Shown here: positions 40,527 through 51,045 of the stretch, one piece after another | Layout of the letters: every line of letters begins with the position of its first letter | How positions within the stretch are numbered: position 1 is the stretch's first letter | Source: Eleftheria terrae | Lineage (GTDB): Bacteria; Pseudomonadota; Gammaproteobacteria; Burkholderiales; Burkholderiaceae_C | Direction: 5' to 3' | DNA: 64,000 bases | Assembly (NCBI RefSeq): GCF_030419005.1 | Contig: NZ_CP106951.1 | Location: 4,402,001-4,466,000 of the forward strand | Program-made: the position numbers and the translations under genes | The notes under the pieces: model-generated | Told to the model about the DNA's origin: nothing | Seen by the model: only the letters and a program-made list of their open reading frames with translations | Database searches by the model: none

Positions 40527-40928
40527 GTGAGCAGCGACAACGCTACATCGGTGGATACAGCCACCAAAGTGCTGGTCATCGATGACAGCAACACCATCCG
40601 CCGCAGTGCGGAGATCTTCCTGAAGCAAGGGGGCTATCAGGTGGTGCTTGCAGAAGACGGTTTCGACGCGCTGGCCAAGGTCAATGACCATGAGCCGCAG
40701 CTGATCTTCTGCGACATCCTGATGCCTCGTCTCGACGGGTATCAGACCTGCGCCATCATCAAGCGCAATCCCAAGTTCGCGCAGGTGCCGGTCATCATGC
40801 TGTCCTCGAAGGACGGCCTGTTCGATAAGGCCCGCGGCCGCATGGTGGGCTCCGAGGATTACCTGACCAAGCCGTTCACCAAGGACCAGCTGCTCCAGGC
40901 CGTGGAGCAGTACAGCCGGGTGGCTTGA
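40527..40928 (+). CDS. pilG: Twitching motility response regulator PilG
   Basis: Single receiver domain (133 residues) of the Pil-Chp chemosensory system that controls type IV pilus extension. [18 protein letters not shown] holds the acidic pair, the phospho-acceptor Asp is in [12 protein letters not shown], and Lys in YLTKPF. Start is GTG 40527, with GAGGAGAG just upstream. An N-terminal stretch of 12 residues precedes the fold. Rubredoxin lies 42 bases upstream, pilH 92 bases downstream. Confidence 0.93.
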   Translation: MSSDNATSVDTATKVLVIDDSNTIRRSAEIFLKQGGYQVVLAEDGFDALAKVNDHEPQLIFCDILMPRLDGYQTCAIIKRNPKFAQVPVIMLSSKDGLFDKARGRMVGSEDYLTKPFTKDQLLQAVEQYSRVA

Positions 40929-40939
40929 GAAGTACGTAC

Positions 40940-40958
40940 AGGGCGCCCGCGGCGCCCT
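40940..40958 (+). terminator. Stem-loop between pilG and pilH
   Basis: AGGGCGCC (40940-40947), CGC loop, GGCGCCCT (40951-40958), then TCTGC. Weak U-run; may attenuate rather than end transcription. Confidence 0.4.
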
Positions 40959-41020
40959 TCTGCACGAAACCGTTGAAGTAGTAGAAGTCCGCCTGTGGCG
41001 GACGGAGCGAGGAAAGAGCC

Positions 41021-41386
41021 ATGCCAGTCAAGAAGATCCTGTTGGTCGACGACTCCAAGACCGAACTGCACCACCTGTCGGAGCTGCTGACCAAGAAAGG
41101 GTATGCGGTGCGCACCGCCGAGAACGGCGAAGAGGCGATGCGCCGCCTGGGCGAGGAAAAGCCCGACCTGATCCTGATGGACGTCGTGATGCCCGGCCAG
41201 AACGGCTTCCAGCTCACGCGCGCGATCACGCGGGACCCCAACTTCGCCGACGTGCCGGTGATCATGTGCACCAGCAAGAACCAGGAAACCGACAAGGTCT
41301 GGGGCATGCGCCAGGGCGCGCGCGACTATGTCGTGAAGCCGGTGGATGCCGACGAGCTGATCGCCAAGATCCGCGCCTTCGACTGA
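41021..41386 (+). CDS. pilH: Twitching motility response regulator PilH
   Basis: Second stand-alone receiver (121 residues) of the Pil-Chp system, associated with pilus retraction control. [14 protein letters not shown], phospho-acceptor Asp in [24 protein letters not shown] and [10 protein letters not shown] are all intact. AGCGAGGAAAGAG upstream serves as ribosome site. It matches PilH rather than PilG in the KTELHH segment. Confidence 0.93.
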   Translation: MPVKKILLVDDSKTELHHLSELLTKKGYAVRTAENGEEAMRRLGEEKPDLILMDVVMPGQNGFQLTRAITRDPNFADVPVIMCTSKNQETDKVWGMRQGARDYVVKPVDADELIAKIRAFD

Positions 41387-41446
41387 GCTTGAGGCTCGGC
41401 ACGGGTTATCTAGGCGCCAGACCACACAGGGACACAGGCAAGACGA

Positions 41447-41986
41447 ATGGCGAAAAAAGAAGCGCTGCGAGAGTTGCAAAGCCGGCTGGCCGAACGTTTG
41501 CAGGCCGCCCGCACCGAGGCCCGCACCGCGAACTGGCTGGCCGTGGAGTCGGCCGGCCATGGGTTCCTGCTGCCCTTGTCGGACGCAGGCGAGATCTTCC
41601 CCTTTTCGGCCCACGCGCCGGTGCCGCACACGGCGCACTGGTTCCTGGGCGTGGCGAACTTGCGGGGGGGGCTGCACGGTGTGGTGGACCTGGCGGGCTT
41701 CCTCGGATTCAGGAACACCGCGGCATCGGTCGCGCCGTCCGAGAACGTGCGCGACCAGGCCCGCCTGGTGGCTTTCAATCCGATGCTGGAAATCAACTGC
41801 GCACTGCTGGTGGAGCGGCTGGCCGGACTGCGCGGCAAGGAACAACTGCAGCTGGAGCCGGACGAGTCGCGCGACAAGCCGGGCTTCGTCGGTGGGCTCT
41901 ACCGCGACGGCCAGGGTCGCAAGTGGCAGGAACTGAGCCTGGGCGCGTTGGCCTCCGACGAGGCCTTTTTGAAGATTGTGGGCTGA
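41447..41986 (+). CDS. pilI: CheW-like adaptor PilI
   Basis: Couples the receptor PilJ to the kinase ChpA. 179 residues, CheW domain with WLAVESAGHGFLLPLSDAGEI, VPHTAHWFLGVANLRGGLHGVVDL and a basic N-terminal helix. The RGG codons contain a run of eight G's (41664-41671), a possible slippage site. Between pilH (60 bases) and pilJ (27 bases), same strand. Confidence 0.9.
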   Translation: MAKKEALRELQSRLAERLQAARTEARTANWLAVESAGHGFLLPLSDAGEIFPFSAHAPVPHTAHWFLGVANLRGGLHGVVDLAGFLGFRNTAASVAPSENVRDQARLVAFNPMLEINCALLVERLAGLRGKEQLQLEPDESRDKPGFVGGLYRDGQGRKWQELSLGALASDEAFLKIVG

Positions 41987-42013
41987 GGCCCGGGACGTGA
42001 GCTAGAGGGATAT

Positions 42014-44335
42014 ATGGGTTTCATCAACAAGCTTAAAGGTTCGGGCAAGAAGTCCTTGGCGGGCGGCTCGCCGGATACCCCGGAGGATGAGGTCTCCCCA
42101 CGGCTGGACGATCTCCCGCTGCCCGGGGCCGACGGCACGCTGGCCTTCGATCGCGCTGGCGCGTCGACGGTGAGCCAGGACTCCTCCATCATCTCCGAGG
42201 CGGCGCCTTCGGAGATGCCCGGCGAATTCGCCGACACCCGCATGCAGCAGGCCGGCCGTGAAGGCGGCCACCATGTGGCGGTGCCGCTGATCGGCCACCT
42301 GTCGCTGGCGACACAGCAGCGTTTGCTGGGCGGCATGACGGTGGCCGGCCTGGTGGGCCTGGTGCTCGTGACGGTGTTGTCCCAGACCGCCGCGAACAAG
42401 GTCGCCGAGCAGGTGCGGGCTTCCGGTCAGGCGCTGATGCAGTCGCAACGGCTGGCGAAGTCGGTGTCGCAGGCACTGATCGGCAGCCCGCAGGCCTTCC
42501 CCGAAGTGAAGGAAAGCACCTCCGTGCTGGCGCGCGACGTGCGCGGCCTGAAGAACGGCGACCCCGGCAGCGGCCTGGCGGCCGCGTCCTCCGAGGTGCA
42601 GACCACGCTGGAGCCGCTGGTGCTGCTGGTCGACCGCGCCGAGAAGAACGCCAACACCGTGTTGTCGCAGCAGCAGATCCTGACCCAGGTGGGCCAGGCG
42701 CTGCGCGCCATCAACCGCCAGTCGTCGGACCTGCTGGAAATCGCCGAGACGGTGGCGTCGCTGAAGCTGCAGCAAAACGCCTCGCCGGCCGAAATTTCTG
42801 CCGCCGGCCAGCTGGTGATGCTGACCCAGCGTATCGGCAAGTCGGCCAACGAATTCCTGACGATGGAAGGCGTGAGCCCCGAGGCCGTGTTCCTGCTGGG
42901 CAAGGACTTGAACTCCTTCCGCGAGATCGCGCAGGGCCTGTCCGAAGGCAGCCCGGAACTGCGCCTGCCCGGCACCCGCGACGAGCAGACCAAGGAGCGA
43001 CTGGACGCGCTGCTGCAGCTCTATGAGCAAACCCGCACGCAGGCCGGCGCCATCCTGGGCAACCTGCAGGGCCTGGTGTCCGCACGTGAAGCACAGGCGG
43101 CCATCATTGCCGACAGCGAGCCGCTGCGTAAGGGCCTGGAAACGGTGCAGGAACGCCTGTCCGGCGAGGCCGGCTTCGGCACGCAGAACGTGGCCTTCCT
43201 GGTGATCTCGGTGGCGCTCGCGTTGCTGGGTATCGGTGGCCTGGCCTATGTCTACCTGCAGGACCAGCGCCAGCGGACCATCTTCGCCGAACAGCAGCGC
43301 CAGGAAGCCGAGCGCCAGGAGCAGGAAGCCAAGCGCGTCAACGACGCCAACCAGGCCGCCATTCTCCGGCTGATGAACGAGCTGCAGACGGTGGCAGAGG
43401 GCGACCTGACGCAACAAGCAACGGTGACGGAAGACATCACCGGCGCCATCGCCGACTCGGTGAACTACACGGTGGAAGAGCTGCGCTCGCTGGTGTCGCA
43501 GGTGCAAGGCACGGTGTCGCGCGTGACGGAAACCACGCAGCAGGTCGAGGCCACCTCGACCGAGCTGCTGGCGGCGTCGACCGAGCAGCTGCGCGAGATC
43601 CGCGACACCGGTGAATCGGTGCTGCAGATGGCGAGCCGAATCAACGAAGTGTCTGCCCAGGCACAGCAGTCGGCCCAGGTGGCGCGCCAGTCGCTGGAAG
43701 CGGCCGAGTCCGGTCTGGCGGCGGTGCAGAACACCATCGGCGGCATGAACGCCATCCGCGACCAGATCCAGGAAACCTCCAAGCGGATCAAGCGGCTGGG
43801 CGAATCGTCGCAGGAGATCGGTGAAATCACCGAGCTGATTTCCGACATTACCGAGCAGACCAACGTGCTGGCCCTGAACGCCGCCATCCAGGCCGCGTCG
43901 GCCGGTGAAGCGGGTCGCGGCTTCTCGGTGGTGGCCGAGGAAGTTCAGCGGTTGGCCGAACGCTCGGCCGACGCGACGCGCCAGATCGCGGCCCTGGTGA
44001 AGACCATTCAGACCGACACCCAGGACGCGGTGGGCGCCATGGAGCGCTCCACCCAGGGTGTGGTCGAAGGGGCCCGACTGTCCGACGCGGCCGGTACCGC
44101 ACTGGGCGAGATCGACAAGGTGTCGCGCCAGCTGGCCGAGCTGATCGAGCAGATCTCCGCACAAGCATCCCGAGAGGCCGAGTCCGCCAACGTGGTGGCC
44201 GGCAACATCCAGCACATCTTCGCCGTGACCGAGCAGACCGGCGAAGGGACTCGCTCCACCGCACAACTGGTGCGCGAGCTGTCCAAGAGTGCGGAAGAAC
44301 TCAAACAGTCGGTGTCACGCTTCAAGATCGGCTGA
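42014..44335 (+). CDS. pilJ: Methyl-accepting chemotaxis-type receptor PilJ
   Basis: Receptor of the Pil-Chp system. 773 residues: cytoplasmic N-terminus of about 100 residues, first membrane helix ([20 protein letters not shown]), a periplasmic PilJ-type domain with two similar four-helix modules to about residue 390, second helix ([23 protein letters not shown]), HAMP-like region, and the signalling hairpin [33 protein letters not shown]. Signals sensed by PilJ proteins are still debated. No methyltransferase gene lies in this operon. Confidence 0.93.
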   Translation: MGFINKLKGSGKKSLAGGSPDTPEDEVSPRLDDLPLPGADGTLAFDRAGASTVSQDSSIISEAAPSEMPGEFADTRMQQAGREGGHHVAVPLIGHLSLATQQRLLGGMTVAGLVGLVLVTVLSQTAANKVAEQVRASGQALMQSQRLAKSVSQALIGSPQAFPEVKESTSVLARDVRGLKNGDPGSGLAAASSEVQTTLEPLVLLVDRAEKNANTVLSQQQILTQVGQALRAINRQSSDLLEIAETVASLKLQQNASPAEISAAGQLVMLTQRIGKSANEFLTMEGVSPEAVFLLGKDLNSFREIAQGLSEGSPELRLPGTRDEQTKERLDALLQLYEQTRTQAGAILGNLQGLVSAREAQAAIIADSEPLRKGLETVQERLSGEAGFGTQNVAFLVISVALALLGIGGLAYVYLQDQRQRTIFAEQQRQEAERQEQEAKRVNDANQAAILRLMNELQTVAEGDLTQQATVTEDITGAIADSVNYTVEELRSLVSQVQGTVSRVTETTQQVEATSTELLAASTEQLREIRDTGESVLQMASRINEVSAQAQQSAQVARQSLEAAESGLAAVQNTIGGMNAIRDQIQETSKRIKRLGESSQEIGEITELISDITEQTNVLALNAAIQAASAGEAGRGFSVVAEEVQRLAERSADATRQIAALVKTIQTDTQDAVGAMERSTQGVVEGARLSDAAGTALGEIDKVSRQLAELIEQISAQASREAESANVVAGNIQHIFAVTEQTGEGTRSTAQLVRELSKSAEELKQSVSRFKIG

Positions 44336-44350
44336 GGCCGCTAGCGATCG

Positions 44351-44371
44351 AGGGGCGGCGCTGCCGCCCCT
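44351..44371 (+). other. Stem-loop between pilJ and chpA
   Basis: AGGGGCGGC (44351-44359) with GCCGCCCCT (44363-44371), 3-base loop, no U-run. May tune expression of chpA relative to pilJ. Confidence 0.35.
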
Positions 44372-44438
44372 GCGTGCATTTGGACAAGCTATTTTCGGGA
44401 GGCAGGACCTCCCGGCACTATTCCCGACGGGGCACTGG

Positions 44439-47400
44439 ATGGACAGTAACCGCGACACGATCAAGAGCGACGACCTGAGCTCCCTGGCCTGGGTGCACGA
44501 GGAGCTGCGCAAGTCGCTCGAGGCGGCGCACAAGGCGCTCAGACGATTTCTGAAGGAATCCGAGGGCGTGCTCGGCTCCGACGTCGACGATGTCGACCCG
44601 GCCGTGCTGCGCACGGCACGCCAGCAATTGCACCAGGGCGTGGGCGCCCTGGAGCTGGTCGGCATGCCGTCGGCAGCCGCGGTGCTGCGCGCCTCCGAGG
44701 CCGCAGTGCAGCGTTTCGTGCAGAAACCCCAGAAGCTCAATGCCGCGGCGGTCGATGCGATCGAGAAGGCCTCCTTCGGCCTGCTCGATTTCCTGCAGCG
44801 GGTCTTGGCCGGCCGCAAGATCTCGCCGGTGGCGCTGTTCCCGCAATACCGCGCGGTGCAGGAGTTGGCCGGTGCCGACCGTGTCCACCCGGCGGACCTG
44901 TGGAGCGTGGACTGGCAGTGGGTGGAGCTGCCCACCGCGTCCGACGCGGTGGTGCGCCAACCCGATGAAGCGACCCGCTCCGAGCTGGAGCGCCTGCTGC
45001 TGACGCTGATGCGCGGTGCCTCGCCGGCGGCCGCCAATCGAATGAGCGACGTCTGCTCGGGCCTGGGTGCCAGTGCGGCCAACCCTCAGGTGGCCACCTT
45101 CTGGAAGCTGGCGGCGGCCTTCTTCGAGGCCCAGGCCAAGGGGCTGCTGAAGACCGACGTCTACAGCAAGCGGGTCGCCTCGCGCATCCTGGCCCAGTTC
45201 ACCATGCTCGAGCGCGGCGAATCCGCCGTGTCGGACCGCCTGGCGCAAGACCTGCTGTTCTTCTGTGCGCAGTGCCCGCTGCCCGCCGACGGCTCCGCGC
45301 CGCGGCTGTCCGCGGTGCGCCAGGCTTACGGCCTGGTGGAGCATCCGTCTGTCAACTACGAGGTGTCGCAGCTCGGCCGCTTCGATCCGGGCCAGCTGGT
45401 GCAGGCGCGCAAGCGTGTCGCCGCGGCGAAGGACTCCTGGTCGGCGGTGGCCGGTGGCGAAATGCACCGCCTGCCCAGCCTGAACGAGCAGTTCAGCCTG
45501 GTGGGCGATTCCCTGCGCAAGATCTATCCGGCCGGCGAAGCGCTGGCCGACGCACTGCAGGCCGCAGTGCAGCAGACGGTGGACAGCCACGCCAGCCCGG
45601 TGGCCCCGCTGGCAATGGAAGTCGCCACCAGCGTGCTCTACCTGGAAGCGTCGCTGGAGGATGTCGACTTTGACCATCCCGAGCAGGAAGCCCGCACCAC
45701 CCGCCTGGCGCAGCGCATCGAGTCGGTGCGCAAGGGCCGCTCGCCCGAGCCGCTCGAGCCCTGGATGGAAGACCTGTACCGCCGGGTCTCCGACCGCCAG
45801 ACCATGGGCAGCGTGGTGCAGGAGCTGCGCAGCTCCCTGACCGAGGCCGAGAAGCAGATCGACCTGTTCTTCCGCAACCCGGCCGACCGCAGCGTGCTGG
45901 TGACCGTGCCGAAGCAGCTGACGGCGATGCGCGGCGTGCTGTCGGTGCTGGGCCTGGACCAGGCCTCGCAGGCGGTGCTGAAGATGCGCGAGGTGGTCGA
46001 CGAGATGATCGCCACCGAAGTCGACCCGGTGCGTGCCGCCGAGACCGGCACCTTCGACCGGCTGGCCGGCAACCTGGGCGCGCTCGGTTTCCTGATCGAC
46101 ATGCTCAGCTACCAGCCGCAGATGGCCAAGTCGCTGTTCGTCTTCGATGCGGCGAGCGGTGAGCTGAAGCCGGTGATGGGTCGTGCCGAAGGCGCTGCCA
46201 CGGCGCCCGAAGCGGGCCCGGTGACCCTGGTCGAACCCCGCCTCATCGAGCAGGCGCAGACCCTGGCGGAAGCGGTGGTGCGCGAGGACGTGCCGCTGGA
46301 GACGGTGTCGGCCGAGCTGGCCAAGCTGTCGCAGGAAGTGGTGGTGGCCGATCAGCCGGCCCTGATTGCTTCCCTGTCCAGCGCGCAAGACGTGGTGGCC
46401 CAGGTGGAAGCCGGCCAGGTCGACGTGCAGGAAGCGCGCGAACAGGTCGCCCAGGCGATGGCCGACTTCGTCTCCACCGCCTCCGAGGCGGTGGCGCTGG
46501 AGCCGCTCGCGATGCCGGCCCCGGCGCCGGCTCCCGTGCCACGCCCGTCGCCGGCCCCGGCCACCAGTTCGGGCCTGGAAGAAGACGACGAGATGCGCGA
46601 GATCTTCCTGATCGAAGCGCAGGAAGTGATGGCCACGGCCGGCGAGGCGCTCGACCGCCTGGCCAGCACGCCGGACGACATCGAGCAGCTGACCGCGGTG
46701 CGCCGCTCCTTCCACACCTTCAAGGGCAGCGCCCGGATGGTGGGCCTGAATGACTTCGGCGAGGCCGGCTGGGCCTGCGAGCAGCTCTACAACAGCTGGC
46801 TGGCCGAACAGCGGCCGGCTGACGAGACGCTGCGCGAGCTGACCGCTGAAGTGCTGGAATACATGGCCGCCTGGATCGGCGAGATCGCCGACCGTGTGCC
46901 GCCGACCCACCACAGCGCGCCGGTGCGCCGCGTGGCCGATGCGCTGCGGCTGGAAGGCCGCCGCCTGTCGCTGCAGGACGCTGCGCCGCCGCCCGCCGTG
47001 GTCGCCCCGGTGCTGGCGCCGGTGCCCGCCGCGCCGGTGGCCGAGCCGGTCGAGCCGGTGGTGGCCGAGGCGCTCCCGCCTGTCGAGGCGCCTGCCCCGG
47101 CCGAAGCCCCGGCGCTGCCGGAAATCACCGACCTCGAACTGGACCTGTCCGCCTTCGAGGGCGGCGCTGCCACGCCGGAGCCGGCGGCCGAACCGGCCCT
47201 GGAGCTGCCCGGCACGCTCGAACTCGACGAGGCGGAGGCCCCGGTCGAAGTGCCCGCTGCCGAACTGGAGGAGCTGCCGCCCGAGCTGCTGCAGGCCTTC
47301 GAGGCCACCCGGCCGGCGGAGGAAGCCCCGGTCGCCGAAACGCCGGCTGCCGGCGTGCCGAGCCTGGACATCGACTTCAACCTCGACCTGCCCGGCCTGG

Positions 47401-50400
47401 AAGCCAGCAGCGCCGACTTCGCCGCCGACGCCGGTGCCGAGCTGGTCGCCGCGCTGCGCGGCGCCGGCGAGCCGGTGCCGCCGTTGCCCGACAACGTGGT
47501 GCCGCTGCCGGTGTCCCGCGCCGAGCCGCCCGAAGCCGAGCAGCCGGAGGCCGAGCTGCCCGAGGCCGAACTGCCGGCCACGCCGGAGCCCATCAGCGAC
47601 CAGGTCAAGGTGGTCGGGCCGCTGCGCATCAGCATCCCGCTGTTCAACATCTACCTGACCGAAGCCGACGAACTGTCGCGCCGCCTCACCACCGAGGTGG
47701 CCGAGTGGGCGATGGAACTGCACCGCCCGGTCGGCGAGACGCCGGTCGCGCTGGCACATTCGCTGGCCGGCAGCTCCGCCACCGTGGGCTTCACCGACCT
47801 GTCGCAGCTGGCCCGCCAGCTCGAGCACGCACTGATGCGCTCGCAAGCGCTGGGCAGCGGCAGCACGGACGAGGCCCGCCTGTTCGTGGACGTGGCCGAG
47901 GAAATCCGCCACCTGCTGCACCAGTTCGCCGCCGGCTTCCTGAAGGAGCCGTCGCCGGCCCTGCTGGAGCGCCTGGCCGCGCACGAGATCGAATCGGCCC
48001 GCCTGCTGGAAGCGATGAACGCCCGCCTCGACGGCGACACGCCCAGCACCACCGGTGGCTTCGACAGCGTGCAGGGCTCGCTGGACGAAACGGCCGAGCC
48101 GGCCCTGTCCGAAGCCGCGCCGCTGCCGGACGTCGAGGCGCTGCCTGCCGCCGACCTGGAGCTGCCCATCGAGGCCGAGCCGGTCGCCGAAGAAACGCAA
48201 GCGCCGATCGAAGCCGCGGCGCCGCCAGCAGTCACCGAGCCCGAGGTCGAGGCCGACGCACAGCCGCTGCTGCCCGAGACGGTCGAGCCCTTCGAGCCGG
48301 CCGCCGACGCACTGGCCGAGGCCAGCCCGCTGCCGCCCATCGAGCTGCCCCAGGCCCCGGCAACGCCGGAGCCGGTGGCCGTGCTGCCGGAGCTGGGCCG
48401 GACCGAGCTCAAGCAGCTGTCCGCGCTGGAAACCCCGACCTCGCTGCCGACCCATGTCACGGGCCTGCCGGGCGGCATCGACATCGACGACGACATCGAC
48501 CAGATCGATGCGGTCGACGACGACCTCTTCCCGATCTTCGAGGAAGAGGGCCAGGACCTGCTGCCGCAGCTCGGCAGCCAGATGCGCGACTGGGTGGGCG
48601 AGCCGCAGGAGTTCAAGCACGCCAACGCCTGCATGCGCACGCTGCACACCTTCAAGGGTGGCGCCCGCCTGGCCGGTGCCATGCGCTTGGGTGAAATGGC
48701 CCACCGGCTGGAAACCGCGATCGAGCGCCTGCTCGTGCGCGGCGACGTCACTGCGCCCGACCTCGACCCGCTGCAGGCGCGCGTGGATGCGCTGACCGCG
48801 GTGTTCGACGCGCTGCGCGCCAATGACGCCCAGGCCTATGCCGATGCGACCGCCGCCATCCCGATGACGCCGCAGGCCGCGCCGGCCCCCGAGGCCGCGC
48901 CGCCGGTGGCACCGGTGTTCGAGCCGCTGCCCAGCGCCTCCGCGCTGCCGCCGGCCGCCGGCGTGCCGGCGCTGGCGCCGTCGCTGCCGCAGCCGCAGCC
49001 GCTCGGCGCTGCACCGGGCACGGCCATCGACTGGTCGCGCTTTGCCGGTCGGTCGATGGCGGGCACGGCGCCCGCGGTGCGGGGCACCGGCGGTGCCAGC
49101 CATGCCGCAGTGCGGGTGCGTGCCCAGCTGCTCGATCGCCTGGTCAACCAGGCGGGCGAGGTGAGCATCACGCGCGCCCGCCTGGAATCGGAAGTCGGCC
49201 AGATCAAGGGTTCGCTGTCCGACCTGACCGACAACCTGGAACGTCTGCGCCAGCAGCTGCGTGACATCGAGCTGCAGGCCGAGACGCAGATGACCTCCCG
49301 CATGGAGGCGGCCAAGGCCGAGGGCAACAGCTTCGATCCGCTGGAGTTCGACCGCTTCACCCGCTTCCAGGAACTCACCCGCATGATGGCGGAGTCGGTC
49401 AACGACGTGGCCACCGTGCAGCGCACGCTGCAGCGCACGCTGGAGACGGCCGAGGACGAGCTGGCCGCCCAGGCCCGCCTGACGCGCGACCTGCAGGACG
49501 ACCTGCTGCGTACCCGCATGGTGGAGTTCGAGGGCCTGTCCGAGCGGCTGTACCGCGTGGTGCGGCTGGCTGCGAAGGAAACCGGCAAGCAGGTGCGGCT
49601 GGACATCGTCGGCGGCTCGATCGAAGTCGACCGCGGCGTGCTGGAGCGGATGACGGGCGCCTTCGAGCACCTGCTGCGCAACAGCGTCACGCACGGCGTC
49701 GAGGCACCTCAGCTGCGCGCCGAGGCGGGCAAGGACCCGGTGGGCACCATCGTCGTGGCGGTGCACCAGGAAGGCAACGAAGTCTCGATCGAGTTCCGCG
49801 ATGACGGTGCCGGCCTGAACCTCGGCCGCATCCGCCAGCGTGCACTGGCCATGGGGCTGCTCGACGCGGCCGCCGAGCCGAGTGATGCCGAGCTGGCCAA
49901 CCTGATCTTCATGCCCGGCTTCTCGACGGCCGAGACGGTCACCGAGCTGGCCGGCCGCGGCGTCGGCATGGACGTGGTGCGTTCCGACGTCAACGCGATG
50001 GGCGGCCGCATCGAAACGGCCACCAGCGCCGGCCAGGGCACCAGTTTCAAGCTGGTGCTGCCGCTGACCACCGCGGTGACGCAGATCGTGATGCTGCGCT
50101 GCGGCCAGCTGACGGTGGGCGTGCCCTCGCACCTGGTCGAGATCGTGCGGCGTGGCTCCGCCGAGGAGCTGGGGCGCTGCTACGAGTCGGGCAGCTACAG
50201 CATGGGCGAGCAGCTGGTGCCGTTCTTCTGGCTGGGTGCCTTGCTGCAGTCCAGCGGCCGTGGCACCGAGATCGGCCGCTCGGTGCCCATCGTCGTGGTG
50301 CGCAGCGCGCAGCAGCGCGTGGCACTGCACGTCGACGAAGTGCTGGGCAACCAGGAAGTGGTGGTCAAGAACCTCGGTCCCCAGCTGTCGCGCCTGCCCG

Positions 50401-50975
50401 GCCTGGCCGGCATGACGCTGCTGGCGTCCGGTGCGGTGTCGCTGATCTACAACCCGGTGGCGTTGGCCACGGTCTACGGCGACGCAGCCCGGGCCATGAC
50501 GCAGGCGTCCCTGCACCTGCCGGCCGGCGAGGCCGCCGCCCAGGCCGCCGCGATGGCCCAGGCCCTGCAGCCGGAAGCCCCGATCGCGCCGCTGGTGCTG
50601 GTGGTGGACGATTCGCTCACCGTGCGCCGCGTCACCCAGCGCCTGCTGACCCGCGAGGGCTACCGCATCTCGCTGGCCAAGGACGGCCTGGAAGCGCTGG
50701 AGCGGCTGGCCGAGGAACGCCCGGCCGTGGTGCTGAGCGACATCGAGATGCCGCGCATGGACGGTTTCGACCTGGTGCGCAACATTCGCGGCGATGCACG
50801 GCTGGCTCACCTGCCGGTCATCATGATTACCTCGCGAATTGCCCAGAAGCACCGGGACTATGCCGCGGAACTCGGGGTCAACCACTACCTCGGAAAACCG
50901 TATAGTGAGGAAGAGTTGCTGGCCTTGATCGGTCGCTACACTGCCGACATGACGGCGGCGGACGTGGTGTCCTGA
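44439..50975 (+). CDS. chpA: Hybrid chemotaxis histidine kinase ChpA (PilL)
   Basis: CheA-like kinase of the Pil-Chp system, 2178 residues. The first 750 or so residues are helical and probably hold degenerate phosphotransfer modules. Recognisable HPt sites: His759 (FHTFKGSARM), His1107 (ALAHSLAGSSATVG, degenerate) and His1403 (LHTFKGGARLAG). Long Pro/Ala/Glu-rich linkers separate them. Then dimerisation, ATPase (LLRNSVTHGVEAP, GRGVGMDVV, GQGTSFKLVLPL), CheW domain, and a C-terminal receiver with Asp2101 (LSDIEMPRMDG). Start at ATG 44439 (MDSNRDTIKSDD). Confidence 0.94.
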   Translation: MDSNRDTIKSDDLSSLAWVHEELRKSLEAAHKALRRFLKESEGVLGSDVDDVDPAVLRTARQQLHQGVGALELVGMPSAAAVLRASEAAVQRFVQKPQKLNAAAVDAIEKASFGLLDFLQRVLAGRKISPVALFPQYRAVQELAGADRVHPADLWSVDWQWVELPTASDAVVRQPDEATRSELERLLLTLMRGASPAAANRMSDVCSGLGASAANPQVATFWKLAAAFFEAQAKGLLKTDVYSKRVASRILAQFTMLERGESAVSDRLAQDLLFFCAQCPLPADGSAPRLSAVRQAYGLVEHPSVNYEVSQLGRFDPGQLVQARKRVAAAKDSWSAVAGGEMHRLPSLNEQFSLVGDSLRKIYPAGEALADALQAAVQQTVDSHASPVAPLAMEVATSVLYLEASLEDVDFDHPEQEARTTRLAQRIESVRKGRSPEPLEPWMEDLYRRVSDRQTMGSVVQELRSSLTEAEKQIDLFFRNPADRSVLVTVPKQLTAMRGVLSVLGLDQASQAVLKMREVVDEMIATEVDPVRAAETGTFDRLAGNLGALGFLIDMLSYQPQMAKSLFVFDAASGELKPVMGRAEGAATAPEAGPVTLVEPRLIEQAQTLAEAVVREDVPLETVSAELAKLSQEVVVADQPALIASLSSAQDVVAQVEAGQVDVQEAREQVAQAMADFVSTASEAVALEPLAMPAPAPAPVPRPSPAPATSSGLEEDDEMREIFLIEAQEVMATAGEALDRLASTPDDIEQLTAVRRSFHTFKGSARMVGLNDFGEAGWACEQLYNSWLAEQRPADETLRELTAEVLEYMAAWIGEIADRVPPTHHSAPVRRVADALRLEGRRLSLQDAAPPPAVVAPVLAPVPAAPVAEPVEPVVAEALPPVEAPAPAEAPALPEITDLELDLSAFEGGAATPEPAAEPALELPGTLELDEAEAPVEVPAAELEELPPELLQAFEATRPAEEAPVAETPAAGVPSLDIDFNLDLPGLEASSADFAADAGAELVAALRGAGEPVPPLPDNVVPLPVSRAEPPEAEQPEAELPEAELPATPEPISDQVKVVGPLRISIPLFNIYLTEADELSRRLTTEVAEWAMELHRPVGETPVALAHSLAGSSATVGFTDLSQLARQLEHALMRSQALGSGSTDEARLFVDVAEEIRHLLHQFAAGFLKEPSPALLERLAAHEIESARLLEAMNARLDGDTPSTTGGFDSVQGSLDETAEPALSEAAPLPDVEALPAADLELPIEAEPVAEETQAPIEAAAPPAVTEPEVEADAQPLLPETVEPFEPAADALAEASPLPPIELPQAPATPEPVAVLPELGRTELKQLSALETPTSLPTHVTGLPGGIDIDDDIDQIDAVDDDLFPIFEEEGQDLLPQLGSQMRDWVGEPQEFKHANACMRTLHTFKGGARLAGAMRLGEMAHRLETAIERLLVRGDVTAPDLDPLQARVDALTAVFDALRANDAQAYADATAAIPMTPQAAPAPEAAPPVAPVFEPLPSASALPPAAGVPALAPSLPQPQPLGAAPGTAIDWSRFAGRSMAGTAPAVRGTGGASHAAVRVRAQLLDRLVNQAGEVSITRARLESEVGQIKGSLSDLTDNLERLRQQLRDIELQAETQMTSRMEAAKAEGNSFDPLEFDRFTRFQELTRMMAESVNDVATVQRTLQRTLETAEDELAAQARLTRDLQDDLLRTRMVEFEGLSERLYRVVRLAAKETGKQVRLDIVGGSIEVDRGVLERMTGAFEHLLRNSVTHGVEAPQLRAEAGKDPVGTIVVAVHQEGNEVSIEFRDDGAGLNLGRIRQRALAMGLLDAAAEPSDAELANLIFMPGFSTAETVTELAGRGVGMDVVRSDVNAMGGRIETATSAGQGTSFKLVLPLTTAVTQIVMLRCGQLTVGVPSHLVEIVRRGSAEELGRCYESGSYSMGEQLVPFFWLGALLQSSGRGTEIGRSVPIVVVRSAQQRVALHVDEVLGNQEVVVKNLGPQLSRLPGLAGMTLLASGAVSLIYNPVALATVYGDAARAMTQASLHLPAGEAAAQAAAMAQALQPEAPIAPLVLVVDDSLTVRRVTQRLLTREGYRISLAKDGLEALERLAEERPAVVLSDIEMPRMDGFDLVRNIRGDARLAHLPVIMITSRIAQKHRDYAAELGVNHYLGKPYSEEELLALIGRYTADMTAADVVS

Positions 50976-50991
50976 GACGGACCGGTCTGCA

Positions 50992-51019
50992 GCGCCCGCC
51001 GCCCTGCGGTGGCGGGCGC
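50992..51019 (+). other. Stem-loop between chpA and the diguanylate cyclase gene
   Basis: GCGCCCGCC (50992-51000) with GGCGGGCGC (51011-51019), 10-base loop, no U-run. Possible weak terminator. Confidence 0.35.
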
Positions 51020-51045
51020 CATCCCCGCCTCGCTGAAGCCTGCCC

